Shown: in pieces, positions 1 through 6,011 of the stretch
Numbering within the stretch: the first letter of the stretch is position 1
Layout: each line of letters opens with the position of its first letter
Source: Nitrospirota bacterium
Lineage (GTDB): Bacteria; Nitrospirota; Thermodesulfovibrionia; Thermodesulfovibrionales; JdFR-85
Reading direction: 5' to 3'
Assembly: GCA_035873375.1 (NCBI GenBank)
Contig: JAYWMQ010000044.1
Span: 1-44,697 of the forward strand
Length of the DNA: 44,697 bases
Made by a program: the position numbers and the translations under genes
The notes under the pieces: model-generated
Databases searched by the model: none
Told to the model about the DNA's origin: nothing
What the model saw: the letters and a program-made list of their open reading frames with translations, nothing else

Positions 1-114
1 TATGCCTATTTGCGCTTCCTCTTTGAAGAACTGCCCGGTGCCAATACAGAGGAAGATTACAGGGCTCTTCTGCCCCAGTACGTTAATCGTGGCTCCATCG
101 TCCTTCTTGGTTAA
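1..114 (+). CDS. IS66-family transposase, C-terminal fragment (cut by window edge)
   Basis: Frame 1 is open from base 1 to the TAA at 112-114 and encodes 37 residues. It starts YAYLRFLFEELPGA and continues with TEEDYRALLPQY. This is the characteristic tail of IS66-type DDE transposases (the IS66 C-terminal region, usually a YAYLR block followed by a LLP block). The rest of the gene lies outside the window, so whether it is intact cannot be judged. The fragment is followed within 26 bp by a sequence resembling an IS66 terminal repeat. It marks the left margin of an accessory patch with cassette-like genes. Confidence 0.8.
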   Translation, partial: YAYLRFLFEELPGANTEEDYRALLPQYVNRGSIVLLG

Positions 115-140
115 TCACGTGGGGTTTATTTGACGCTTAC
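1..140 (+). mobile_element. Right end of an IS66-family insertion sequence
   Basis: The transposase tail is followed by TTTGACGCTTAC ending at 140. Read on the other strand this begins GTAAGCGTC, matching the GTAA-type terminal repeats known for IS66 elements. The next 8 bases (141-148, TGTGCAGA) would be the target duplication, but the left copy is outside the window, so this is unconfirmed. Confidence 0.6.
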
Positions 141-160
141 TGTGCAGATGGCAGACAGGT

Positions 161-361
161 GACAGGAGAAATATCAAGCATGATAGATATCCAGTTTTCT
201 GTATATCATTACAAAACGGATGATATATAACTACTGAAACACAGTAAGTACTTAGAAATCAAGAAAAAATCTGTTGCCCCTGCCTACCCGTTGACTTTTA
301 TGGTTTGATATTTTTCGTGGTGATTTTGGTTTTATACAGAAAACTGGATATTAACTGGTTA
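161..361. repeat. Repeat element 1 with 18-bp perfect inverted arms
   Basis: The arms TATCCAGTTTTCTGTATA (188-205) and TATACAGAAAACTGGATA (333-350) are exact reverse complements separated by 127 bases. The flanks GGAGAAATATC on the left and AACTGGTTA on the right recur in a second, diverged copy at 1703-1868. The element ends 13 bases before the start of the gene at 375, and the second copy likewise ends shortly before the mazEF promoter. It could be a MITE-like element or a recombination site; no coding potential is seen. Confidence 0.6.
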
Positions 362-374
362 GAGCTTAATTGTC

Positions 375-1124
375 ATGCGTGAACTATTTTTAGAAATGAT
401 CGAATTAATGGATTCCGCTCTCCAAGACTATGTAGGAGCCTTGCCCCCTCCCGCGAAGGTAAATATTGGTCCGGGATGGGTATATCGCTTTGAGAATAAA
501 GATATACACCATGCAGTGGTGCTTAAGCTTGTTTTCGTCCTTAGTTCGTTACGTGCGGCAATGACCCTGCTTGATCATGGCTATGTATGCCAACAAGCCG
601 CACTTCACCGACTAATTGATGAGGCAAACGAGGATATCCTATTCCTAGTTTACGCTGTTACAAACGATAAGATTACTGATCTGCATCAGCGTTATCTGGG
701 GGCATTCTGGGCGGAGGAATTCGCTGATCATAGTGATCTAACCGGATCACATGAAAGCCGCCCGATGATTCCTCGTAAAAAAATCCGGGCCTATTTGGCG
801 CAGATCGAGGGTCATCCGATGGACGTCAGCAGGGCTTCAACCCTCGCCAAAGTTATGAGCAAGACATACTCGGGGTTTGTACACGGCGCCGCACCGCACA
901 TTATGGAGCTTTATGGAGGTAACCCCGGAAGATTTCACACAAATGGGATGGTTGGAACTCCCAGGATTGAGGAATACGCCAACGATTTATGGAATTACCT
1001 TTATCGTGGCCTTCTTTCGTTAATCTTTGCTGCAAAGATGTTTGGTTCCCAGGAGCACGTCGATTTATTGGTTACGCGAAAGAAGCAATTTGAACAAGCT
1101 ATGGGAAAAGACTATGGGCCTTAG
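375..1124 (+). CDS. Uncharacterised protein, 249 aa, cassette-type accessory gene
   Basis: I do not recognise this protein with certainty. It is a soluble, probably all-helical protein without signal peptide or membrane segment. The stretch around residues 75-105 (LHRLIDEANEDILFLVY) and the later YSGFVHGAAPH motif loosely recall DUF5677-type proteins; this resemblance is inference. The ATG has no convincing ribosome binding site. The gene is preceded by repeat element 1 and followed directly by an attC-like hairpin, so it sits like the gene of an integron cassette. The neighbours (TIR protein, MazEF, IS66) suggest a mobile or defence context. Confidence 0.6.
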   Translation: MRELFLEMIELMDSALQDYVGALPPPAKVNIGPGWVYRFENKDIHHAVVLKLVFVLSSLRAAMTLLDHGYVCQQAALHRLIDEANEDILFLVYAVTNDKITDLHQRYLGAFWAEEFADHSDLTGSHESRPMIPRKKIRAYLAQIEGHPMDVSRASTLAKVMSKTYSGFVHGAAPHIMELYGGNPGRFHTNGMVGTPRIEEYANDLWNYLYRGLLSLIFAAKMFGSQEHVDLLVTRKKQFEQAMGKDYGP

Positions 1125-1126
1125 CC

Positions 1127-1188
1127 GCTCTAACAATGCGGCCCAGTCCGACGCGCGTACCGCGCGCGGCTGGCCTTAATCGTTATCT
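1127..1188 (+). other. attC-like recombination hairpin (candidate integron cassette site)
   Basis: The segment starts CTCTAACA, like the R'' box RYYYAAC. It contains long imperfect arms (GGCCCAGTCCG at 1140-1150 against CGGCTGGCC at 1167-1175, with GCGCG cores around a short loop) and ends CGTTATCT, like the R' box GTTRRRY. An unpaired base in one arm fits the extrahelical base of attC sites. The R' box departs from consensus. The next gene starts 18 bases after it, as in cassettes. No integrase is present in the window. Confidence 0.5.
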
Positions 1189-1199
1189 GAACGGAAGTT

Positions 1200-1556
1200 A
1201 TGAACAGTTTATTTATTAGTTATCCAATAACGGACAAAGATATTGTTGGGAACCTCCGGCATGAATTAAGCGAGTTCGGAGTCACTGCGTGGGCATATTC
1301 ATATGACAAGACGTTAGGCGAAGATGTTTGGGAGGAAATAAAAAAATTAGTAAACCAAACAAAAGTAATGGTTTTTATTGTCTCAGACAACACTCAAAAC
1401 GCAGAAGGACAAAAAAGAGAACTGGATTTATCTCTAAATAAATTTAATCTATTTCCTAAAGAATATGCTATTTTCCCAGTATTGGTTGATAACTATAAAT
1501 TTGAAGACTTGCCTAAAGAGCTCAAAAAGATAACAATTAGCTCAAGTTGGGCATAA
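1200..1556 (+). CDS. Stand-alone TIR-domain protein
   Basis: The 118-residue product is a single TIR domain. It begins with the beta-A strand SLFISYPITD, has the GEDVWEEI helix at about 40-47 and the hydrophobic strand VMVFIVSDN at 57-65. The QKREL segment carries Glu74 at the position of the catalytic NADase glutamate of TIR enzymes. TIR domains in bacterial defence usually cleave NAD+ and are normally joined to a sensor; none is fused here. The protein is short for a TIR domain (usually 130-150 aa), so the C-terminus may be trimmed. It lies just after an attC-like hairpin. A defence role is inferred from family and context only. Confidence 0.75.
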   Translation: MNSLFISYPITDKDIVGNLRHELSEFGVTAWAYSYDKTLGEDVWEEIKKLVNQTKVMVFIVSDNTQNAEGQKRELDLSLNKFNLFPKEYAIFPVLVDNYKFEDLPKELKKITISSSWA

Positions 1557-1570
1557 AAGGAAAGTGAAAA

Positions 1571-1660
1571 GGCTCCGGGGTCGCATCTTAAATATTAAGT
1601 TTTGATATTGCTGTGGGTTTCCTTACAAACAAATACTTAATATTTAATATTTGACCTGTA
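1571..1660. repeat. REP-like hairpin bounded by GGTC/GACC
   Basis: TTAAATATTAAGT (1588-1600) and ACTTAATATTTAA (1635-1647) are exact 13-nt inverted repeats. They are enclosed by GGTC (1579-1582) and GACC (1653-1656). The GCTCCGGGGTC opening resembles REP sequences mobilised by Y1-type (RAYT) transposases; no such transposase is visible nearby. Confidence 0.5.
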
Positions 1661-1702
1661 CTCTTCTGTCTTAACCAAGAGCGCATTAAAACGAGTTCTT
1701 AT

Positions 1703-1868
1703 GTCTGGAGAAATATCTATCATGGTAGATACACAGATTTCTTGTTATCATTACAAAATGCATGTTAACCAGCCTAATAAGTATAGAAAACCAACAAAAT
1801 ACTTGTCAATTGTTATTTCAATCATTTAAACTTTGTAAAAGTACAGAAAACTACATACTAACTGGTTA
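1703..1868. repeat. Repeat element 2, diverged copy of the element at 161-361
   Basis: The left part (TGGAGAAATATC, then a GGTAGATA block and TTATCATTACAAAA) and the right part (TACAGAAAACT, then CTAACTGGTTA) match element 1 in order and orientation. The middle differs, and the long inverted arms are no longer perfect. It precedes the mazEF promoter by about 20 bases. Confidence 0.55.
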
Positions 1869-1889
1869 TGGCAGAGAAAAAGGTGACAT

Positions 1890-1940
1890 TTGAGACTTCT
1901 ATACGCTATACTAATAATGTAATTACAATGTAACCACATT
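1890..1940 (+). promoter_or_regulatory. mazEF promoter and palindromic operator
   Basis: A sigma70-like pair TTGAGA (1890-1895) and AATAAT (1913-1918) is spaced by 17 bases. It is followed at once by the perfect palindrome TGTAATTACA (1918-1927) and the inverted repeat AATGT-AACC-ACATT (1927-1940). These fit autoregulation by the MazE-MazF complex, as is usual for this family. An AGGAGG site lies just before the mazE ATG. Confidence 0.6.
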
Positions 1941-1954
1941 ATAGGAGGCTTGAA

Positions 1955-2215
1955 ATGTCTACTGTCAAAACTAAAGTCATAAGGATTGGGAATTCCAGGG
2001 GAATCCGCATTCCAAAAGCAATTCTGGATCAATATCATATCAATGATGAGGTTGAGCTGGAGACTAAGGATGATTGTTTGATCATTAAATCATCTCATAC
2101 CGCAAGAGAAGGATGGGATATAGCTTTTCAGAAAATGCATAAAGATCAAGAAGATGTATTAATAATTGACGATAACATAAAAAATGAATTTGATGAGAAA
2201 GAGTGGGAGTGGTAG
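1955..2215 (+). CDS. mazE: MazE-type antitoxin, AbrB/SpoVT fold
   Basis: This 86-residue protein has the swapped-hairpin AbrB/MazE DNA-binding signature near its N-terminus (IRIGNSRGIRIPKAIL, residues 9-24) and an acidic C-terminal tail (IIDDNIKNEFDEKEWEW). In this family the tail occupies the toxin's RNA-binding cleft. A strong AGGAGG precedes the ATG. The coding region overlaps the start of mazF, giving the usual antitoxin-first translational coupling. The antitoxin most likely binds the palindromes at 1918-1940. Confidence 0.88.
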   Translation: MSTVKTKVIRIGNSRGIRIPKAILDQYHINDEVELETKDDCLIIKSSHTAREGWDIAFQKMHKDQEDVLIIDDNIKNEFDEKEWEW

Positions 2216-2532
2216 TTAATAGGTTTGATATCTATCTTGTTTCATTAGATCCGACCCTTGGAAGTGAGATCAAGAAGACAAGGCCATGTGTTGTAATATC
2301 TCCTGATGAAATGAACCATAACATCAAGACTGTAACTATTGCTCCTATGACGTCATCCACCAAGAAATATCCTACAAGAGTACCAATCGAGTTTCAAGGG
2401 AAAAAGGGACAAATTGTTCTTGATCAGATCAGAACTGTCGACAAGACAAGATTAATAAAAAAAACAGGACGATTAAAGAAGAACACATATGAAAAAGTAG
2501 CGTCTACTCTTCAAGAAATGTTCGAATTATAA
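2209..2532 (+). CDS. mazF: MazF-type endoribonuclease toxin
   Basis: The product matches the PemK/MazF fold: NRFDIYLVSLDPTLGSEI at the N-terminus, KTRPCVVIS with the conserved Arg, and the APMTSS strand with the catalytic Thr/Ser region. GQIVLDQIRTVDK follows. Family members cut mRNA at short motifs and are neutralised by MazE. I place the start at GTG 2209, giving the usual M-V-x-R-x-D-I opening; an in-frame GTG at 2203 is the alternative. It overlaps mazE by 7 bases. The length (about 107 aa) is normal and no key residue is missing. Confidence 0.87.
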   Translation: MVVNRFDIYLVSLDPTLGSEIKKTRPCVVISPDEMNHNIKTVTIAPMTSSTKKYPTRVPIEFQGKKGQIVLDQIRTVDKTRLIKKTGRLKKNTYEKVASTLQEMFEL

Positions 2533-2860
2533 GAAGCCCTAACAACAGCGTGGAGTTGAATGCAGACCAGTAGTGACTTTTTTAGGTAACAGCAGTTTAT
2601 CTGAGAACTTTCGGGACGTTGTTGTGTACTATGCAAAACTATTGACAGACAAGAAAATAAAACTGCAGGATTAAGCGGACAACGGAAGGGACATCCTGTT
2701 GACCTCGTTGTCTTCTTACTTTTCCTTGTTATTATCAGATACGGCAAAGGTAGAAACTCCTACTTGGCAAGCAACCTCTGCCACTGGGATACCATAATAA
2801 AAAATCTGTTTGACAGTAATCTATTCTATCTGATATTGTTAATCACACAATAATTGAAAG
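2533..2860. other. Gene-free stretch with a half attC-like site and a hairpin
   Basis: No convincing gene is seen. Just after mazF, GCCCTAACAAC (around 2536-2546) resembles the R'' end of an attC site, but no matching R' box was found. ACAACG (2679-2684) and CGTTGT (2706-2711) form the ends of a short hairpin. This may be decayed cassette or insertion-sequence DNA. Confidence 0.35.
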
Positions 2861-3064
2861 GAGGTGAACCGGATTGAATGCAGTCTTTGATGTCAGGATT
2901 TTCAAGACGGGTTTTGGCTGAGGTAATGTTAAAAACCTGGTCGAGGTTTTCCGGCTGACGGGACTGTGCTATCTGTTGTTCACGCTCTTTAATTACTCAC
3001 AGAACTTCTGATTTCCTCACACCTGTTATTCTCATCCTATATCTTCTGTCAGCCGGCAGAAAAA
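2861..3064 (+). ncRNA. Conserved structured leader RNA, copy A
   Basis: This segment is homologous to 44021-44238 at the far end of the window and, like it, lies upstream of a Sec-like tRNA sequence. Over the core to 2968 the copies are about 79 percent identical without a gap. A closing stem pairs CAGTCTT (2881-2887) with GGGACTG (2960-2966). In the other copy the same stem is CAGTTTC with GGAACTG, so a T-A pair is replaced by C-G. An inner stem pairs GACGGG (2906-2911) with CCTGGTC (2936-2942) and encloses the invariant TTTGGCTGAGG. A pyrimidine-rich tail ends at CAGCCGG. Its role is unknown. Confidence 0.6.
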
Positions 3065-3132
3065 CGTATCTCAATTATGAACATAATGCCGGGAACTGTT
3101 ATTTTGTTCCTTGTAACACAACTCAAACAATT

Positions 3133-3231
3133 GAGGGGTACTGAACCGGCTGTTACTCATGGTCTGCAAAAACCATAGATCAGGGCAGACAAAAACGTGC
3201 TGGCAGATTCGATTCCCCCTCCCCCTCTCCG
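3133..3231 (+). pseudogene. Decayed tRNA-Sec-like tRNA-Cys(GCA) copy
   Basis: The sequence aligns along its full length with the intact tRNA at 44398-44494. It keeps the acceptor 5' strand GAGGGGTA, the CTGCAAA anticodon loop with GCA, and TTCGATT in the T loop. The D stem has lost pairs, the anticodon loop has an extra A (8 nt), the T stem has three mismatches (GCAGA against CCCCC) and the terminal CCA is CCG. The product is unlikely to be a working tRNA. It is 99 nt against 97 for the intact copy. The upstream leader element is better preserved than the tRNA itself. Confidence 0.7.
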
Positions 3232-3258
3232 TACAAAAACGAAAAAATGGAGATATGA

Positions 3259-4263
3259 ATGAAAATAAAAACAATCATCCTGGCAATTCTTCTTTTACTG
3301 GTATCAGGTTTATCATATGCAAAGGATAGACAGGGTATCGTAACATTTAAGATAAACCTGAATGCCCAAAAGCGTTCAAACAATGCAAGGTTGTGGCTTC
3401 CATATCCACTTTCAGGGGAATATCAGAGGATTGAAAACTTAACGATTGAGGGCAACTTTGATAATTCATCGGTATATCGTGAGCCAAAAAGTGGAGCTAT
3501 CTATCACTTCAGCGAATGGCAGGGTGTTTCAGACGGTAAAAGACTGGTGATGAGTTTTAAGGTGAAGGCTGAAGAGAGAATTGTAAAGGATTTAAGGGAT
3601 ACAAATGACCCTGTGCCGGAAGAAGTAAAGAAGTATCTTAAATCGAACCGGTGGATACCAACAGATGGCAAGATAAAAGAACTTGCTGACAAAATAACAA
3701 AAGACGAAAAAGGCATCCTTGAGAAATCCAGAGCAGTCTATGACTGGGTTGTTGAAAATACACGCAGAGATCCGGGAGTAAAAGGATGCGGCCTCGGCAT
3801 AGTTGAGCAGATGATGATTAAGCGAGGGGGGAAATGTGTTGATATCAGTTCAATATATATTGCACTTGCAAGGGCTGCCGGTGTGCCTGCAAGGGAGGTA
3901 TTTGGCATCAGACTCGGTAAAAAAGCCGAGCAGGACATCACCGGGGGTTATCATTGCTGGGCAGAGTTCTTTCTGCCCGGGACTGGTTGGATACCGGTTG
4001 ATCCTGCTGATGTAAGAAAGATAATGTTAGTTGAAAACCTGAGTTTAAATGAAGCAGAAAAATACCGGGAATACTATTTTGGCGCAGTTGATGAGTTCCG
4101 GATCACTCTTGAGAGAAGTGGAAGGGGATTAAACCTTTTACCACTGCAGGAGAGTGGCCCATTGAATTATCTTATGTACCCTTATGCAGAAATAGATGGA
4201 AAACCTCTTGATTCTCTGGATCCGAAAAGTTTTAGTTACACTGTCACGTTTAAAGCTATTTGA
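3259..4263 (+). CDS. Exported transglutaminase-like cysteine protease-fold protein
   Basis: Residues 1-21 form a classical signal peptide (MKIKTIILAILLLLVSG, cleavage near SYA), placing the protein in the periplasm. A transglutaminase-like core follows. It has the catalytic triad visible as Cys193 (GGKCVDIS), His232 (GGYHCWAEF) and Asp248 (IPVDPAD). The region at 25-130 looks like a beta-rich domain preceding the core, and a helical linker around 130-170 contains the YDWV motif usual just upstream of the core. Such bacterial proteins are peptidases or amidases rather than cross-linkers; the substrate is unknown. The gene is alone on the plus strand, with a hairpin after the stop shared with the convergent RCC1 gene. 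Confidence 0.85.
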   Translation: MKIKTIILAILLLLVSGLSYAKDRQGIVTFKINLNAQKRSNNARLWLPYPLSGEYQRIENLTIEGNFDNSSVYREPKSGAIYHFSEWQGVSDGKRLVMSFKVKAEERIVKDLRDTNDPVPEEVKKYLKSNRWIPTDGKIKELADKITKDEKGILEKSRAVYDWVVENTRRDPGVKGCGLGIVEQMMIKRGGKCVDISSIYIALARAAGVPAREVFGIRLGKKAEQDITGGYHCWAEFFLPGTGWIPVDPADVRKIMLVENLSLNEAEKYREYYFGAVDEFRITLERSGRGLNLLPLQESGPLNYLMYPYAEIDGKPLDSLDPKSFSYTVTFKAI

Positions 4264-4308
4264 GCTGTCGAGATGTAGGACGTAATAGGCATGGTCAGCT
4301 CACCATCC

Positions 4309-4346
4309 GCGCCCTCTGCGGTGAAAAAGAAAACCACAGAGGGCGC
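4309..4346. terminator. Hairpin between convergent genes
   Basis: GCGCCCTCTGCGG and CCACAGAGGGCGC form a long stem with one mismatch around an A-rich loop. It lies between the transglutaminase stop (4263) and the RCC1 gene stop (4363). There is no clear U tract, so it could also be a dispersed repeat. A close relative follows the second RCC1 gene at 5960-6000. Confidence 0.5.
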
Positions 4347-4362
4347 AAAGGCGGTAAGAGCG

Positions 4363-5574
4363 TTACGGAGTTACCGGCATCGGTGAGGTCGTGAGGTCGA
4401 ATACCTGAATGGGAGTAGTGGAGCAAGGCGCATAATAGCGGGGATTATCAACACATGCTTCAGATGTCGTGACACCCAACTGGTCAAAGATGTTACTTCC
4501 CCATGCCCACACAGTGCCATCCTTTTTAAGCGCAATAGTATGACTGCCTCCACCTGCGATGGCGGCAACATCAGTGAGTCCGGTAACCTGTAAAGGCGTG
4601 ATGGAGCAAGTAGGGCCAAGCTCACATCTTTCGGTTGTTTCCGATCCCAGCTGGCCGTAGTCGTTTCTTCCCCACGCCCATACAGTACCATCGCTTTTAA
4701 GCGCAACTGTATGCTCACCTCCGACAGCAATGGCGGCAACGTCCGTGAGTTCGTTTACCTGCACCGGCATGATGCTATATATCGTTGGCCCGTCTCCCAG
4801 CTGTCCATAGTTGTTGCTTCCCCATGTCCAAATCGTACCGTCGGATTTAAGCGCAATGGTATGAAAGCTTTTGGTAGCGATAGCAGTGACGTTTGTGAGG
4901 TCAATTACCTGCACAGGTGTGGAGCTGTCTGTTTTCGTTCCGTCTCCCAGTTGGCCAGTGTAGTTGGACCCCCATGCCCATACCGTGCCGTCAGTTTTAA
5001 GCGCTATGGTATGATAAATTCCGGCAGCAACAACGGCAACCTCAGCAAGGCCGTTTACCTGCACCGGCGTGATACTGTCTAACGTCGTCCCGTCACCCAG
5101 CTGACCGGATCTGTTATCTCCCCACGCCCATACTGTGCCGTCAGTTCTAAGCGCAACTGTATGAGCATCTCCGGCTGCAACGGAAACAATGGAACATGTA
5201 ACCGTTATATCGATTATGTCCGCGCCGTTTATTGTTCCGCTGCTATTATTAACGCTGCAAATCTGGCTATCCGGCTGGGTTAAAACCGTGACATCATAGG
5301 TCTCGCCATCGGCAAAAGTGGTAGAGAAAGTGAAATCACCGTTTGCCGTAATCTCAAGATCATCCCCACCGTTGTTTTGAAGAACAACCGTTTCACCATC
5401 GGCAAGCCCGCTTACTATGCCGCCCACGTTGTAAGAAACGCCGGAATAGTGATACTTATGATGTTCCCTTTTCATCTCCTTGGAACGCGCCTCTGCAACA
5501 CCGCCGACAATCCACAAACCGGCAAAAAGAAGAACAAACAGACCTATAAAAATATTGAACCAGGTTTTTCTCAT
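4363..5574 (-). CDS. RCC1-repeat exported protein with N-terminal Ig-like domain
   Basis: I start at the ATG giving MRKTWFNIF, which has an AAGGAAGAG site just upstream; an in-frame ATG nine codons earlier lacks one. The N-terminus is a signal sequence or anchor. Next comes a beta-sandwich-like segment (VGGIVSGLADGETVVL through TVLTQPDSQ, roughly residues 45-130). Five RCC1-type repeats follow, each with DGTVWAWG and GQLGDG motifs. Full RCC1 propellers have seven blades, so this one may be short. RCC1 folds mediate protein contacts; no enzyme activity is expected. It is a paralogue of the gene at 6012-8546 and shares upstream and downstream DNA with it. Role unknown, probably cell surface. 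Confidence 0.8.
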   Translation of the reverse strand: MRKTWFNIFIGLFVLLFAGLWIVGGVAEARSKEMKREHHKYHYSGVSYNVGGIVSGLADGETVVLQNNGGDDLEITANGDFTFSTTFADGETYDVTVLTQPDSQICSVNNSSGTINGADIIDITVTCSIVSVAAGDAHTVALRTDGTVWAWGDNRSGQLGDGTTLDSITPVQVNGLAEVAVVAAGIYHTIALKTDGTVWAWGSNYTGQLGDGTKTDSSTPVQVIDLTNVTAIATKSFHTIALKSDGTIWTWGSNNYGQLGDGPTIYSIMPVQVNELTDVAAIAVGGEHTVALKSDGTVWAWGRNDYGQLGSETTERCELGPTCSITPLQVTGLTDVAAIAGGGSHTIALKKDGTVWAWGSNIFDQLGVTTSEACVDNPRYYAPCSTTPIQVFDLTTSPMPVTP

Positions 5575-5618
5575 CTCGACTCTTCCTTGGATAAAGAACA
5601 TTTAATTACAGGTGTATA

Positions 5619-5700
5619 GACTAAAGGCTGACGCACAGCGCAGGCGCTTGCGCCGCGTGAGACTGTCAGGGAATTTTGATTTGATTAAAGCAAAGACTGT
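5619..5700. repeat. Upstream-region repeat shared by the two RCC1 genes (copy 1)
   Basis: This block (GCGCAGGCGCTTGC, then GCCGCGTGAGACTGTCAGGG and a TTTGATTTGATTAAAGC end) recurs nearly identically at 8610-8703. Each copy lies shortly upstream of an RCC1 gene in the same orientation. The duplication therefore included the presumed promoter region. Confidence 0.75.
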
Positions 5701-5853
5701 GTAAGAGTCCACTCCCGGTGGCGGAGGCTCCGCTTCCATGGATGTGTGTGTCATGGGGGTTGTGGAACCCGCCCCCACGATGATATCCGAATAAACATGC
5801 TTTCCCATGCGTACAATTTGCGAATAATTGTATGTCATATTATCTTCCCGTAG

Positions 5854-5879
5854 GGGCAGGTTCCAAACCTGCCCTTTTT
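5854..5879 (+). terminator. Perfect hairpin followed by T tract
   Basis: GGGCAGGTT and AACCTGCCC form a 9-bp stem with a 3-base loop, followed by TTTTT. The form is that of a Rho-independent terminator on the plus strand, but no gene points into it. It may be a dispersed repeat within the 5602-6011 intergenic stretch, which otherwise contains only the repeat at 5619-5700. Confidence 0.4.
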
Positions 5880-5959
5880 AATAAATTCCACCCATTTAAA
5901 AACCAGCACATAAGATTTATCCTCCAGCCTAAATACCTGACTTAAGGGCTTTCTTACCC

Positions 5960-6000
5960 TATACTCCCTCAGCGGTGAAGAAAACCACAGAGGGAGTATA
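5960..6000. terminator. Long hairpin downstream of the large RCC1 gene
   Basis: TATACTCCCTC (5960-5970) pairs with GAGGGAGTATA (5990-6000), and the inner GCGGTG nearly pairs with ACCAC around an A-rich loop. It begins 11 bases after the stop of the minus-strand RCC1 gene and resembles the hairpin at 4309-4346. Transcription termination is plausible; a U tract is absent. Confidence 0.5.
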
Positions 6001-6011
6001 GGCGGTAGGCG

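Noticed and set aside
161-361. Element 1 as an attC site because it ends GGTTAGAGC
   Set aside because: No matching R'' box was found at the other end, and its arms do not have the attC layout.
1571-1660. CRISPR repeat
   Set aside because: There is a single inverted pair without regularly spaced direct repeats or spacers; no CRISPR array was seen anywhere in the window.
2911-2970. TPP riboswitch, suggested by GGCTGAGG followed by AACCTGGTC
   Set aside because: The required CTGAGA, TGATC and GG-TAAT-CC-GCG-AGGGA elements are not matched, and no thiamin gene lies downstream in either copy.
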